From NCBI GenBank assembly GCA_016927115.1, contig JAFGNH010000126.1:1-64000 (forward strand): 64,000 bases of DNA, given 5' to 3'. This DNA comes from Anaerolineales bacterium (GTDB lineage Bacteria; Chloroflexota; Anaerolineae; Anaerolineales; E44-bin32). Of this stretch, positions 1-9,042 are shown in pieces (position 1 is the first letter of the stretch; every line of letters starts with the position of its first letter). Position numbers and translations under genes: made by a program. The notes under the pieces are model-generated. The model was not told where the DNA came from and did not search any database. It worked only from the letters and a program-made list of their open reading frames with translations.

Positions 1-18
1 AACGAAGAGAGTGGATGC

Positions 19-47
19 TTGGAGGGTGAGGGGGTGTGCGGTATAAT
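19..47 (+). promoter_or_regulatory. Promoter of tRNA-Val
   Basis: A -35 like TTGGAG (19-24) and a consensus -10 TATAAT (42-47) are separated by 17 bp. The -10 ends 8 nt before the first base of the tRNA. This is a sigma-70-type promoter seen directly in sequence. Confidence 0.7.
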
Positions 48-55
48 GCCAGTGA

Positions 56-129
56 GGGCGGATAGCTCAGTTGGTTAGAGCGCTTCTCTTACACAGAAGA
101 GGTCGCAGGTTCGAGTCCTGTTCCGCCCA
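56..129 (+). tRNA. tRNA-Val (anticodon TAC)
   Basis: A complete cloverleaf can be drawn. The acceptor stem is GGGCGGA paired with TCCGCCC, the D arm is GCTC/GAGC, and the anticodon stem CTTCT/AGAAG carries the loop CTTACAC, so the anticodon is TAC (Val, GTA codons). The T arm holds GGTTCGAGTCC and the discriminator is A. The 3' CCA is not encoded and must be added after transcription. Confidence 0.95.
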
Positions 130-133
130 CTCC

Positions 134-157
134 AAACGCCTTTAGAGGCGTTTTTTA
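134..157 (+). terminator. Intrinsic terminator after tRNA-Val
   Basis: AAACGCCT and AGGCGTTT form an 8 bp stem with a TTAG loop, followed by a T-run at 151-156. It starts 5 bases after the tRNA. Confidence 0.9.
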
Positions 158-359
158 TTCCTTGCTGAAAGACCGGCAGCTGGTGAGGGGAGAGGCAGAT
201 CAAGGGCTGCAGTGGGGGTAATATCATGTTCATCAGGGGAGAAAACAAGGAATTCAGGACAATCCCCTGTAATTTCATTGAGTGAAAGTCTCGGGTCAAA
301 TGACTTTTGAAAGCATGATGGCTGTCCTTGACCCTGGGGCAGCAAAGGACTTACAATTT

Positions 360-374
360 AATTGCCTGACAATT
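360..374. promoter_or_regulatory. Putative GntR-type operator upstream of glyA-gcvT
   Basis: AATTGCCTGACAATT is a near-palindrome differing at one position from the site at 49113-49127 upstream of the adenine deaminase operon (core TTGTCTGACAATT). It lies about 40 bp before the glyA-gcvT start. TNGTCNGACNA-like palindromes are typical of GntR-family regulators, so binding is inferred. The rest of the 158-412 spacer shows no convincing gene or known riboswitch. Confidence 0.35.
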
Positions 375-412
375 AGTCACAGCTGTTTTTTAATATTACC
401 TGGGAGACAAAA

Positions 413-3400
413 ATGTCTGATTTTATTGTACACGGTACACTTCAGGAAGTAGATCAGGATTTGTATGACCTTACCCGTTTGGAAGGTGAACGCCAGCATC
501 GAAAACTTATTCTCATCCCGTCAGAAAGCACTGCCGCAATGGCTGTGCGCGAGGCGCTTTCAAGTTCTTTCCAGAATGTATACGCAGAAGGGTATCCTCC
601 TGCTGATTCGATCGGTATGACGCAAGATGAAATTCTTGATTATGAAATGCGGCTTGCCGAATACCGGCGCTACTCGGATCCGCGGTATTACAAAGGCGTT
701 GAGTATGCGGATACATTGGAAGCGCTCGCCCGCCGCCGTTGTTCCGAGGCTTTTGCAGCTAACGGCATAACCCCGGAAAAGATTTTCGTCAACGTGCAGG
801 CACTCTCCGGTGCTCCGGCAAATAATGCGGTATATCATGCATTGGTGGAACCTGGTGATACGGTCATGGGCATGAACCTTCTCCATGGCGGGCATCTTTC
901 CCACGGTTCTCCCGTAAACCGCTCCGGCAAATACTACAACATTGTCCATTATGGCGTGGATCCGGTTACGGAAAAAATCGATTATGACAAGGTGGAAGAG
1001 ATCGCTCGTGAGCATAAGCCCAAAATGATCATCGCCGGTTTTTCCTCCTATTCGTGGATCCCGGACTGGAAGCGGTTCAGGGAGATTGCCGAAGCAGTAG
1101 GAGCATACTTCCTTGCTGATATTGCCCATATAGCGGGCATGGTGGCAGCCGGCGTGATCGAATCACCTTTGGGGTATGCAGATGTCGTTACGTTCACTAC
1201 CCATAAATCTCTGTGTGGGCCGCGCGGGGCTGCAATTCTGACAACCTCGAAAAAACTGGCTGGATTGATCGATCGTGCTGTATTCCCGGGTGAACAGGGC
1301 GGGCCGCATCTTAATACCATCGCCGCCCAGGCAGTTGCGTTCAAACTGGCAAGAACAGACCGATTTATTGAACTGCAGAAGCAGGCACTCAAGAACAGCA
1401 AGGTTATGGTTGAGACACTGCAGAAAGAGGGACTGCGTATTTCGTTCGGCGGCACAAACAGCCACCTGCTCAATATTGACTGCAAGTCTGTTGTCGGGCC
1501 GGATGGAACAACCCTCTCCGGAGATCAGGCAGCCCGTATCCTTGATATCGCCGGCATTGTGGCCAATCGCAATACTATCCCTGGTGATACATCGGCTCTT
1601 CGCCCTTCCGGTGTCCGTATGGGCACACACTGGATTACAGAACGGGGTTTTAAAGAGAAGGGAACAGCAGAACTGGCTTCTCTCATCGCTGAGCTGTTGA
1701 AGGCATGCGTCCCATACTCGATCGCCGGGAAAAAACGTCCCCAGCAGCGGGCAAAAGTGGATTTTTCAGTTCTGAACAAAGTTAAAAACCGCATCCGCGA
1801 TCTTGCTGAAAATCTGGCGCTGGATTTTGTCCCCACCAAACATGGGTACCCCCACTTCTACTACCTCGATGACGAAATTCCTGCCGGTAATTTTGCCCGG
1901 ATTGGTTTCCGTTCCCCAAAAACAGCTGAAATTCTTCGGTGGGTTACATCGGCAGTTCCGGAGGAGATTGCCATTGCAAATGCAGTTGAATGCTCTCTCA
2001 CTGCACAAGGAGATGAGATTGCAGTTGTACTGGAACGAACTGCAGTACAGGATTTCAAACTATATGTGTCACAGGATAAAGCCGGCCTGGTCCTTACCTG
2101 GCTGCGGGATCTGTCAGATGGCTATGTGGCATTCGATGAAGATGTATATCGGAAAATCCCCGGGCCGTTTGTCGTTGAACTGGAAGAAATGGTTTCATCC
2201 CTGCCTGATGTTGAATGGGGCCATGATGGAATGTATAAGCCATGGTTCATCGGTGCCTCTGATGAAAACGAGGAGGCACTCCCTGATTTTATCTGGGAAG
2301 AGAAGGCGGCTGAGAAACCTCGCCGTACAGCCCTTTATGAAACACACAAGGCCATGGGAGCGAAGCTGGTCGATTTTGCCGGTTGGGAAATGCCGGTTCG
2401 CTACAGCTCGGTACTGGAAGAGCACCTCGCCACCCGGGAAGCAGCCGGGTTATTTGACGTAAGCCATATGGGTGTGTACGAAGTGGAAGGTCCATCTGCT
2501 GCTGCTTTCCTTGATGGTGTGGTCGGCAATGATGTATTTGCACTGGCTGTCGGAGAGTCTCATTACACCCAGTTCCTGGATCCCGATGGCAATGTGATCG
2601 ACGACACCATGGTCTATCGCCGGGGTGATGAATTGTTCCTGGTTGTTGTCAATGCATCCAATGATGATAAGGACTGGGCCTGGTTGAATGCAGTCAAGAA
2701 TGGCGATGTATGTGTCGACAGGGAACGTCCCTGGGCGAAAGCATTCGGGCGCGATTGTGCGCTGCGAAATCTGCGGGATCCGAAAGAAGGCGACCGGATG
2801 CGTGTTGATATTGCTATCCAGGGGCCGAAAAGCCGTGAAATCCTGCAGGCACTCGGCACGGATGAGAAGACCAGCCAGACTCTGACAAAACTGCCCTGGG
2901 CAGGGGTTATGGAAGGCGTTTTTGGTGGGATCGATCTGATCGTAAGCCGCACAGGCTATACAGGTGAACGGATTGCCTATGAACTCTTTGTCCATCCTGA
3001 TAAGAGTGAAAACCTGTGGAAGAAACTGCTGGAGGTTGGCGAACCACTCGGTTTGAAACCGGTGGGCCTGGGCGCACGCGATTCTCTCCGTACTGAAGCC
3101 GGTCTTCCACTCTATGGCCACGAGATGGCTGGTGGGATGAACCTTGGTGTGGGTGACGCTGGTTTTGCAGCTTATGTCAAAACGTATAAGCCATGGTTTA
3201 TTGGGCGCCAGGCATTTATGCAGCAGGAAGCCGAACGCAGCATCGACCTGGTTCGTTTCCGCTTCCTTGAAAAATCAGTCAGGATGGCTCATAACGGTGA
3301 CCCTGTCGTAGATGATCGCGGACGGATCGTCGGGAAAGTCACTTCCTGTGCGATTGATAGTGAAGGATATATTCTTGGGCAAGCCGTGATTGATTCAAAG

Positions 3401-3538
3401 TTGAATAAGGCCGGAACCATACTATCGATCTTCCAGGGAGCTGCGGAGAATGAGATCCCGGCTGTTTCTGACATTTCGCCTGGAAAGAGGATAACAGTTC
3501 CCAGCCAGGCAGAAGTGCTGACCAGGTTCCCTAAGTAA
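413..3538 (+). CDS. Fused serine hydroxymethyltransferase - aminomethyltransferase (GlyA-GcvT)
   Basis: This 1041-residue cytosolic protein joins two folate enzymes that usually have separate genes. Residues 1 to about 430 are a PLP-dependent serine hydroxymethyltransferase, with the Schiff-base lysine in TTHKSLCGPRG (Lys265). Residues about 637-1041 are a complete GcvT, the T-protein of glycine cleavage, beginning ETHKAMGAKLVDFAGWEMP. The roughly 190 residues between (about 445-635) match no domain I recognise, but contain a YKPWFIG motif that recurs in the GcvT part. The frame is open across both junctions, so this is a true fusion. The product could pass 5,10-methylene-THF between serine/glycine interconversion and glycine cleavage. 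No gcvP or gcvH is in the window. The start ATG follows the ribosome-binding sequence GGGAGA. Confidence 0.9.
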   Translation: MSDFIVHGTLQEVDQDLYDLTRLEGERQHRKLILIPSESTAAMAVREALSSSFQNVYAEGYPPADSIGMTQDEILDYEMRLAEYRRYSDPRYYKGVEYADTLEALARRRCSEAFAANGITPEKIFVNVQALSGAPANNAVYHALVEPGDTVMGMNLLHGGHLSHGSPVNRSGKYYNIVHYGVDPVTEKIDYDKVEEIAREHKPKMIIAGFSSYSWIPDWKRFREIAEAVGAYFLADIAHIAGMVAAGVIESPLGYADVVTFTTHKSLCGPRGAAILTTSKKLAGLIDRAVFPGEQGGPHLNTIAAQAVAFKLARTDRFIELQKQALKNSKVMVETLQKEGLRISFGGTNSHLLNIDCKSVVGPDGTTLSGDQAARILDIAGIVANRNTIPGDTSALRPSGVRMGTHWITERGFKEKGTAELASLIAELLKACVPYSIAGKKRPQQRAKVDFSVLNKVKNRIRDLAENLALDFVPTKHGYPHFYYLDDEIPAGNFARIGFRSPKTAEILRWVTSAVPEEIAIANAVECSLTAQGDEIAVVLERTAVQDFKLYVSQDKAGLVLTWLRDLSDGYVAFDEDVYRKIPGPFVVELEEMVSSLPDVEWGHDGMYKPWFIGASDENEEALPDFIWEEKAAEKPRRTALYETHKAMGAKLVDFAGWEMPVRYSSVLEEHLATREAAGLFDVSHMGVYEVEGPSAAAFLDGVVGNDVFALAVGESHYTQFLDPDGNVIDDTMVYRRGDELFLVVVNASNDDKDWAWLNAVKNGDVCVDRERPWAKAFGRDCALRNLRDPKEGDRMRVDIAIQGPKSREILQALGTDEKTSQTLTKLPWAGVMEGVFGGIDLIVSRTGYTGERIAYELFVHPDKSENLWKKLLEVGEPLGLKPVGLGARDSLRTEAGLPLYGHEMAGGMNLGVGDAGFAAYVKTYKPWFIGRQAFMQQEAERSIDLVRFRFLEKSVRMAHNGDPVVDDRGRIVGKVTSCAIDSEGYILGQAVIDSKLNKAGTILSIFQGAAENEIPAVSDISPGKRITVPSQAEVLTRFPK

Positions 3539-3590
3539 TCCTTGTCGATACTCCGGCACAGTATTGCTTCAGATACCGCCTACAATTTAT

Positions 3591-3627
3591 GGGGCTGCCC
3601 CGGAAACCTGAGGACAGCCCCTTTTCT
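3591..3627 (+). terminator. Terminator of glyA-gcvT
   Basis: GGGGCTG (3591-3597) pairs with CAGCCCC (3615-3621), followed by TTTTCTATTT. It ends the transcript about 50 bp after the stop codon. Confidence 0.8.
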
Positions 3628-4127
3628 ATTTCGTTATATATCCCTATTCGATCCATATCAGAAGGGGTGCGGATGTGACAGGGGCGGATTCCACGGTTTT
3701 TCTGGATAAGGGAGGAGGAATTCGGAACCGATACGCCTGCCGGTTGAAAGTGTTCCCGGGACCCGCCCGTACGGGTTGCTTCGTACAATACTCATGGGGG
3801 ATGGCTACACCCTCAGTATCACCAGGTTTGGGAACGCATTGGCCCACCACTCGTTATGATTAAATATTCTGCAATGTGAAAAGCGTGGAAACATTTACGA
3901 GGTTCAATTACCATGTGTTCATCATTTCCCCGCATACCTGTTTACCGTGTGCATGGCCTACACAACCTCTCCCAGGTCAGAGCCTGGTTTTTTCTATCCT
4001 GAACATCTCCGTAAGCCAGGGACCACCCCTTTTTTTACGGATGCATCTTATGTTACTGAAAAGTAAAAGTATTCAGCTGTTTGTATCAGAAAACTGAAAT
4101 AAGGTCGCTCTGGATCAGCCTGGTAGA
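3628..4127. other. Intergenic stretch without recognisable gene
   Basis: About 500 bp between the glyA-gcvT terminator and the pilin terminator. Short reading frames exist on both strands, but none has a convincing ribosome-binding site or a familiar protein. No RNA family was recognised. Confidence 0.5.
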
Positions 4128-4172
4128 AGCAGGGTAAAAGAAAAGAACTGCCCTCGGGCAGTTCCTTTTTTC
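4128..4172. terminator. Terminator downstream of the Flp pilin gene
   Basis: GAACTGCCC (4145-4153) and GGGCAGTTC (4156-4164) form a tight hairpin. It is flanked by a T-run on the plus strand (4166-4171) and by A-rich sequence at 4136-4147, which gives a T-run on the minus strand. The nearest gene it can end is the minus-strand pilin gene 50 bp away. Confidence 0.8.
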
Positions 4173-4215
4173 AACCTGCGGGGGTCCGAAGACCCCCAAA
4201 TAAATGGAACGATGG

Positions 4216-4362
4216 CTAGAGACTTTGCATGACTTCACTGAAAACATTACCGATTGCGGGGCCAAGCAGTGTCAGAATCGCAATCACGACTACAGCAACG
4301 AGAACGAGGATCAATGCATACTCTACCAAGCCCTGTCCTTTTTCTTTCGGTGCAAATAACAT
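4216..4362 (-). CDS. Flp/Fap-type pilin (48 residues)
   Basis: A 48-residue prepilin beginning MLFAPKEKGQGLVEYALILV. It has the prepilin-peptidase signature of Flp pilins (short basic leader, cleavage after Gly, then QGLVEYA with Glu at +5 of the mature protein), followed by one hydrophobic helix (LVLVAVVVIAILTLLGPAI). Such pilins build tad/Flp adhesive pili. The start ATG follows AAGGTGG at a good distance. The gene has its own terminator and no tad assembly genes beside it, so the secretion apparatus must be encoded elsewhere. Length and motif are typical of the family. Confidence 0.9.
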   Translation of the reverse strand: MLFAPKEKGQGLVEYALILVLVAVVVIAILTLLGPAIGNVFSEVMQSL

Positions 4363-4435
4363 GTTGTTCACCACCTTTCTAAAGTTTTTTCTGGATTATG
4401 CTCCAGTATTGCAGTGTATATTTCTCTGTACTTCT

Positions 4436-4441
4436 ATTATA
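4436..4441 (-). promoter_or_regulatory. -10 element upstream of the pilin gene
   Basis: Read on the minus strand this is a perfect TATAAT, about 75 bp before the pilin start codon. No good -35 is visible. The leader also contains an inverted repeat CTGGA...TCCAG at 4391-4406. Confidence 0.45.
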
Positions 4442-4742
4442 AGGATAGCATACTTGCGATACTAGTGTGCCTTACAGTTACCTTTCAGCAAATAGCTCCA
4501 CGGTACTATTGGATTTTCAGGGTTGTAAATAAAACATAAACGATACCCTGTGTTGTGTGCTGCTGTCGGTTTACAATTTAGTTGAAACTGCTGAAAACCA
4601 ACAGCCTGCTTCTCACGCTATCTCAGAGGAAACCCGATCAAGTTCCGTTCCCTTGAGATAAGCAATCCCTGCAAAAACAGATAATAATGTATTTCTCCCC
4701 CAATCTCAGCGACTAGATACCTCTCTTCTGGTGAACAGAAAA

Positions 4743-4868
4743 TTATACTACCAGGGAGACGATAAAGGAAACTATCATTATAATTGCGATCGACGCAAAA
4801 ATTATCTGCTGGATTCTGATTTTCTTTTTTCTTTTATTTGCTATTTGTTGCTTCGTTTTCTTTGCCAT
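4743..4868 (-). CDS. Small membrane peptide (41 residues)
   Basis: An open frame of 41 residues. The first 19 are strongly basic (MAKKTKQQIANKRKKKIRI) and the rest is one hydrophobic helix (IIFASIAIIMIVSFIVSLVV), a single-pass small-membrane-protein architecture. There is no clear Shine-Dalgarno; AT-rich sequence directly upstream could allow a leaderless transcript. I do not recognise a family and assign no function. The sharp basic-then-hydrophobic composition makes a random frame less likely. Confidence 0.5.
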   Translation of the reverse strand: MAKKTKQQIANKRKKKIRIQQIIFASIAIIMIVSFIVSLVV

Positions 4869-5092
4869 AATAGTAGCATAAATAATACCACGACGGGTTT
4901 TCAATGTCTAATTATTCATATGAGAAATTATTTTAGCTCCCTGTGCATTGTTTTAAACCAGTGGTATCCGCTGACTTGGGTTTCTGCACGAAGCTGCAGA
5001 GGACTGCATGGGCAGGAAACCCGGTAATCTACAAGGAAAGAAGAGTCAGCGTACCGAGAATCTCGCATCGGTGTTGGGAAGAGGCAGACCGA
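4869..5092. other. Intergenic, nothing recognised
   Basis: AT-rich at the left and mixed toward the methyltransferase gene. No gene, tRNA or hairpin terminator is evident. Confidence 0.4.
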
Positions 5093-5677
5093 TCAGCGAG
5101 GTTTTCTAACAAGCACGCGTACGTTGGGAGGATCAGGGTGAATGGTTGGCTGTGCACCCAGCTCGGTGAGAATGGCAGCGATACGAATCGGAGACAGAAA
5201 ATGGCTGCGGAAGAGTGCCAGTTTTTCGGCCAGTGCAAGTAGTTTAACCCCAAAGAGCCGGATATCGGGTTCTTCAATGACCATGGAGCCGCCCGGCGCC
5301 AGTACCCGCCATAATTCAGTCAGGGTTTGGCGATGGTTGAAGATGTGATGGAGGGCATCAACCATGATGATTTTACTGAATGCCCCACCTGCAAAGGGCA
5401 GGTTTTCGGTAAGGCAGGAGAACAGCGCTATCCTGTCGTTCCCCTTTGCCTGGCGCAGCATGGGCGCCGAAGCGTCTGTGATTACCACTGAATGAAACAA
5501 ATCGGATATTTGTTTGGCGATCCGACCGGTCCCTCCACCTGCATCAAGCAGTACAGCGGAAGGGTCAGGGCCAAGCAGCCCCACAATTGCATCTGTATCA
5601 GGGGGGTGGATGAGGCGATCATAAAGCGGGGCGAGTAAATCGAAATGTTCCAGGCCAGCCATAAAGATTCCATTCAT
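5093..5677 (-). CDS. Class I SAM-dependent methyltransferase
   Basis: A 194-residue soluble protein with the class I methyltransferase fold. Motif I is LLDAGGGTGRIAKQ (about residues 43-56), followed by an acidic end of the second strand (VITDAS), motif II around IIMVDALHHI and motif III LAPGGSMVIEEPD. The pattern is of the UbiE/Methyltransf_11 type, acting on a small molecule. The substrate cannot be told. A second ATG five codons in (5662) has equally plausible spacing to a GGA-type ribosome-binding site. It stands alone. Confidence 0.85.
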   Translation of the reverse strand: MNGIFMAGLEHFDLLAPLYDRLIHPPDTDAIVGLLGPDPSAVLLDAGGGTGRIAKQISDLFHSVVITDASAPMLRQAKGNDRIALFSCLTENLPFAGGAFSKIIMVDALHHIFNHRQTLTELWRVLAPGGSMVIEEPDIRLFGVKLLALAEKLALFRSHFLSPIRIAAILTELGAQPTIHPDPPNVRVLVRKPR

Positions 5678-5851
5678 TCCAGGATGTGTATGGTTAATCT
5701 TACCAGTTTTTTATTTTATATACTGCTAAGGAATAAGAAGGCAGCAGTGGGCCTTTTCAAACGTAGTTGGAGTGGATGGAGGTTTTCTGAAGACATAAAT
5801 AAAGGATCGGCGCACCAGTTGTGCGCCGATCCTGCCGTTATATAAGGCTGC

Positions 5852-7867
5852 TCAGTACATTCTGTCGAGCAGGGCATCGATGGCCGCGTCCAGAACAGCA
5901 TCCTCCGAGCCGAATATACTTTCTTCCGTAACCGGGACAAGAACATCAGGGATGACGCCAGTGCCTTCGATCAACAGGTCGCCATTTGGAGTTTCCGGCC
6001 TGCCGGTAGGGAACTGGAGGGAATATTCGCCCGGGAGTTCATACTGGCCTCTTCCGACTTCGCCATACATGCCTGCAGTTGGTGCATGGCCGACTACAAC
6101 AGCCCGGTTGTTTTGTGTGAGTGCGTAAGCGAACCCTTCACAGGCACTTGCACAGTTCGGGCCGACCAGCACAGCGATATCACCTTCGTACTGGAAGGGG
6201 CCTGGCTCCAGGCGGGACGGAACGCCGATGGGTTCGAATTCTCCCGTTAACTCGTTGTAATAGGAACGTTCTGACAGTTCGATAGTCTCATTGAAAAAGT
6301 AGCCTGCAAAATCCATAGCCAGACCGCCGTTCCCCCCGCCATTGTTGCGCAGGTCAATAATCAGGGCAGGGATTTCATTATCGATAAGCCCATTCAGGTA
6401 ATACTCCCACAACCTGGCCATGAGGTTGATATCATCAGAAAAGGTGGACAGGGTTACATATCCAATACCAACAGGGTCGAGGACTTCACCCTGAACGGGA
6501 AGGAGGAGTTCGTCAGCGTTCCAGGAATCAATTGCGGCAAACAGCGAATCATATTCAACCTCTGCTGTCATGGTTACGGTTTTTTCTGACGCGCCGGGGT
6601 TTTTGTAACTGATTTCCACGGTGTCTCCGGGGCTGGTGCGTGTCAGGAAGGTCACCTGGTCCAGGCGTTTGTGGTGCAGTGTGGAGTAGGGGCCGAAGTA
6701 AGGCTCTACCAGCTGGATAGCTTCCTGGATAGGCCGGCCGTTCCAGGCGGTAATCTCTGCACCGACCTCGATTCCTTCCACAGCTGCAGGGGTTTGCGGG
6801 AACACCTGCATAACGATCACCCGGCCATCTGTCAATTCTTTAAGGAGCAGGCCGAAACTGCCGCCTTGATCTTCGTAAAAAATATTCGGATCGATTGTCA
6901 TTCCCACGTGGCCGTCCGGGATTCGGAGAATAAAGTCGTGCATGACCCGGTAGAAATCTTCATCGCTGCGGGCGTCTTCGATGCGCGGGCTGAATTCGGC
7001 ATGCAGGGCTTCCCAGTCGATGTTCTTCTCTGCGGTAAAGGGGTATTCGATGGATGCTTTGGCGAACAACGTTTCAAATGCATCCACATAACTCATTTCA
7101 GTGAGATCGGTAACGGCGCCTTCTCCTTCCACCAGAACGAAACTCGGCTGGCGCTCTTTATAGATCCGGAAGGGCTGCTCATCCATATTCACCAGGCTGT
7201 ATCCCTGCGGCACAGGAATGGCGGGATCATCGGCTGTAAAGAGTTTTTCGTCATCGCCAAACCCGTTTGGAAAAGCCTGCTGGTCATCCGGGGCCCAGAT
7301 GAGGATCGTTCCACCTGTAATTTCATCCTCACGATCGGGATCGGTGATCGCTGCGGTATACGCAGTGGACCAGCCGGTGCCATCCCGGGCTTCGAGGAAA
7401 GGCCCCCCCCATGTGTTGGACCAGTACGCAATCTGGAAAACCATCACACCGGTATCATCCTCACCGTCCTGATCCACATCCAGCAGCGTGCCCTGGGGCA
7501 CGATGGGCAGCGGCAGACTGAAGGAGAGCACTCCATCTTCAACCTGCTGTACCGGACCAAGCATCTGGCTTTCGATCGGGAAAACGAATTCCCGGTCGCG
7601 GGCAGCGAATCCTGCCTGATCTTCAAGCATCACGAAGGGCTCTGCGATGGAATTCACAAAAAATGGTGAGGTATACGGAATGGTTCCGGTGATCAGCACT
7701 GGCTCATTCGGGTCCATTGCGCCAGTTTGTACTGCATCGGAGGGCAACAGTGTTCGGACAGGCTGAGGTGTTGTTGAGTCCCCGTCTTGTGGGGACAGTG
7801 TGCTGCATGCCAGCATCGAGAGAATCAGCGTGATCATAGCCAGGGATAGTTTTCGGGAAGAGGACAT
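5852..7867 (-). CDS. Secreted lipoprotein with S41 (C-terminal processing) protease domain
   Basis: A 671-residue exported protein. The N-terminus has a lipoprotein signal peptide with the lipobox LACS near residue 21, so it should be anchored outside the membrane. The middle holds a PDZ-like segment (GRVIVMQVFPQTPAAVEGIE). The C-terminal third is an S41 peptidase core: LIIDLRNNGGGNGG, then GPNCASACEGFAYAL, where the serine before ACEG is the expected nucleophile. The about 250 residues before the PDZ are not recognised. Likely role is proteolysis of surface or external proteins. It is monocistronic as far as can be seen, with AGGAG just before the ATG. Confidence 0.85.
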   Translation of the reverse strand: MSSSRKLSLAMITLILSMLACSTLSPQDGDSTTPQPVRTLLPSDAVQTGAMDPNEPVLITGTIPYTSPFFVNSIAEPFVMLEDQAGFAARDREFVFPIESQMLGPVQQVEDGVLSFSLPLPIVPQGTLLDVDQDGEDDTGVMVFQIAYWSNTWGGPFLEARDGTGWSTAYTAAITDPDREDEITGGTILIWAPDDQQAFPNGFGDDEKLFTADDPAIPVPQGYSLVNMDEQPFRIYKERQPSFVLVEGEGAVTDLTEMSYVDAFETLFAKASIEYPFTAEKNIDWEALHAEFSPRIEDARSDEDFYRVMHDFILRIPDGHVGMTIDPNIFYEDQGGSFGLLLKELTDGRVIVMQVFPQTPAAVEGIEVGAEITAWNGRPIQEAIQLVEPYFGPYSTLHHKRLDQVTFLTRTSPGDTVEISYKNPGASEKTVTMTAEVEYDSLFAAIDSWNADELLLPVQGEVLDPVGIGYVTLSTFSDDINLMARLWEYYLNGLIDNEIPALIIDLRNNGGGNGGLAMDFAGYFFNETIELSERSYYNELTGEFEPIGVPSRLEPGPFQYEGDIAVLVGPNCASACEGFAYALTQNNRAVVVGHAPTAGMYGEVGRGQYELPGEYSLQFPTGRPETPNGDLLIEGTGVIPDVLVPVTEESIFGSEDAVLDAAIDALLDRMY

Positions 7868-7999
7868 ACAGGTCTCCTTGTCTGCCCATACGGTTCAAGG
7901 ATGGCCTGGTTTTGGCCAGCCTGAACCGCTGGATTGGTGGTATTTGAGTATGGGAAGTGTAGCACGAACCTATGAAGGATGGGAATGTGAATCGGCTGG

Positions 8000-8989
8000 T
8001 CAGTGCAGCGCCTGATCCAGAATGCTGGTTGTAAAGGCGGCTTCAAGGTTCTCCGGGACGGGGAGATCTGTCTGTTCCAGCATAGAGGCGAGATTCTGCC
8101 ACTGCTCGAGGGTCTGGGTGCCGACAGGCTGATCTGCCAGGAGCCCGTTGTGGGCATCTACAAGCTCGGTTTCGAGCATAAATCGCATGTGATCGCGGTT
8201 TGCGCTGTCGCCGGTGTAGAGAAGGACAATATCAATCGCTTCATCAGGGTTTTCTTCTGCATACGCAATACCACGCAGCGCTGCACGTAAAAACCGGGAG
8301 AGCTTATCCGGGTCCTGATCCAGAATATCTTCTGAAGTTACATAGGCCAGGCCAAGTGAAGGGACGTTGTAATCAGCGGGATGCCAGATAGTGAGCTCAT
8401 AGCCCCAGCTTTGCAGCAGCCAGGGTTCGTTGGAATTGTATACCGGGTATACGTCCACCTGTCCTTCGCTGAGGACCCGCGGATCGAAGCCGACATTAAC
8501 GAGTTCTATGAGATCGGGATTCACACCTGCTTTTTCCAGCAGCAGATACAGATCTGGCGGTGGTGTGCCTTTAAACCCCACCAGGCGGCCTTCCCAGTCT
8601 GCCGGTGTTTCCAGACCGCTGGTTTTCAGAGCTGCAAAAGCCTGCTGGCCGCGCTGGCCGATCAGTGCAATTGATACCAGCGGGATGCCGGGATCTGCCC
8701 GGCGCTGCAGCATTACAGCGGCATCCTGCGTGGTTACCTGTACATCCCCGGCAGCAAGCAGCTGTAGGTGTTCGCCACCTCCAGCCGAGTGTTCAATACG
8801 TACCAGGAGATTTTCCTCGGTGAAAAAGCCCATTTCCTGGGCGACATAAACTCCGACGAACGGCAGGTTCGCCTGAGGCTTGTAACCAGCCATAAACGTC
8901 AGGGTGTCCGGTTCCTCGCTTGTGGATCGGGCAGCACAACTTGAAAGCAGCAGTGATAACAGCAGCAGAAGCATTTTTTTATGTTTCAT
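8000..8989 (-). CDS. ABC transporter substrate-binding lipoprotein (NMT1/THI5-like)
   Basis: A 329-residue exported binding protein starting MKHKKMLLLLLSLLLSSCAA, a lipoprotein signal with lipobox LSSC. The mature part follows the NMT1/THI5-like periplasmic-binding pattern (YVAQEMGFFTEENLLVRIEHS, then QLLAAGDVQVTTQDAAVML). This family includes thiamine-pyrimidine (ThiY) and riboflavin (RibY) binding proteins as well as sulfonate and nitrate types. The start was chosen at 8989 because the signal peptide begins there and AGAGGAA lies before it. It is the last gene of the regulator-ATPase-permease-binding protein operon. Confidence 0.85.
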   Translation of the reverse strand: MKHKKMLLLLLSLLLSSCAARSTSEEPDTLTFMAGYKPQANLPFVGVYVAQEMGFFTEENLLVRIEHSAGGGEHLQLLAAGDVQVTTQDAAVMLQRRADPGIPLVSIALIGQRGQQAFAALKTSGLETPADWEGRLVGFKGTPPPDLYLLLEKAGVNPDLIELVNVGFDPRVLSEGQVDVYPVYNSNEPWLLQSWGYELTIWHPADYNVPSLGLAYVTSEDILDQDPDKLSRFLRAALRGIAYAEENPDEAIDIVLLYTGDSANRDHMRFMLETELVDAHNGLLADQPVGTQTLEQWQNLASMLEQTDLPVPENLEAAFTTSILDQALH

Positions 8990-9042
8990 GAGTATTCCTC
9001 TACAATGGGAGAAGGAGGCAGATCTGTTCTCTTTCCCCGGGA

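Noticed and set aside
6671..7669. 332-codon open frame on the plus strand
   Set aside because: It lies wholly antisense to the S41 protease gene, whose domain content is clear; the translation has no family pattern.
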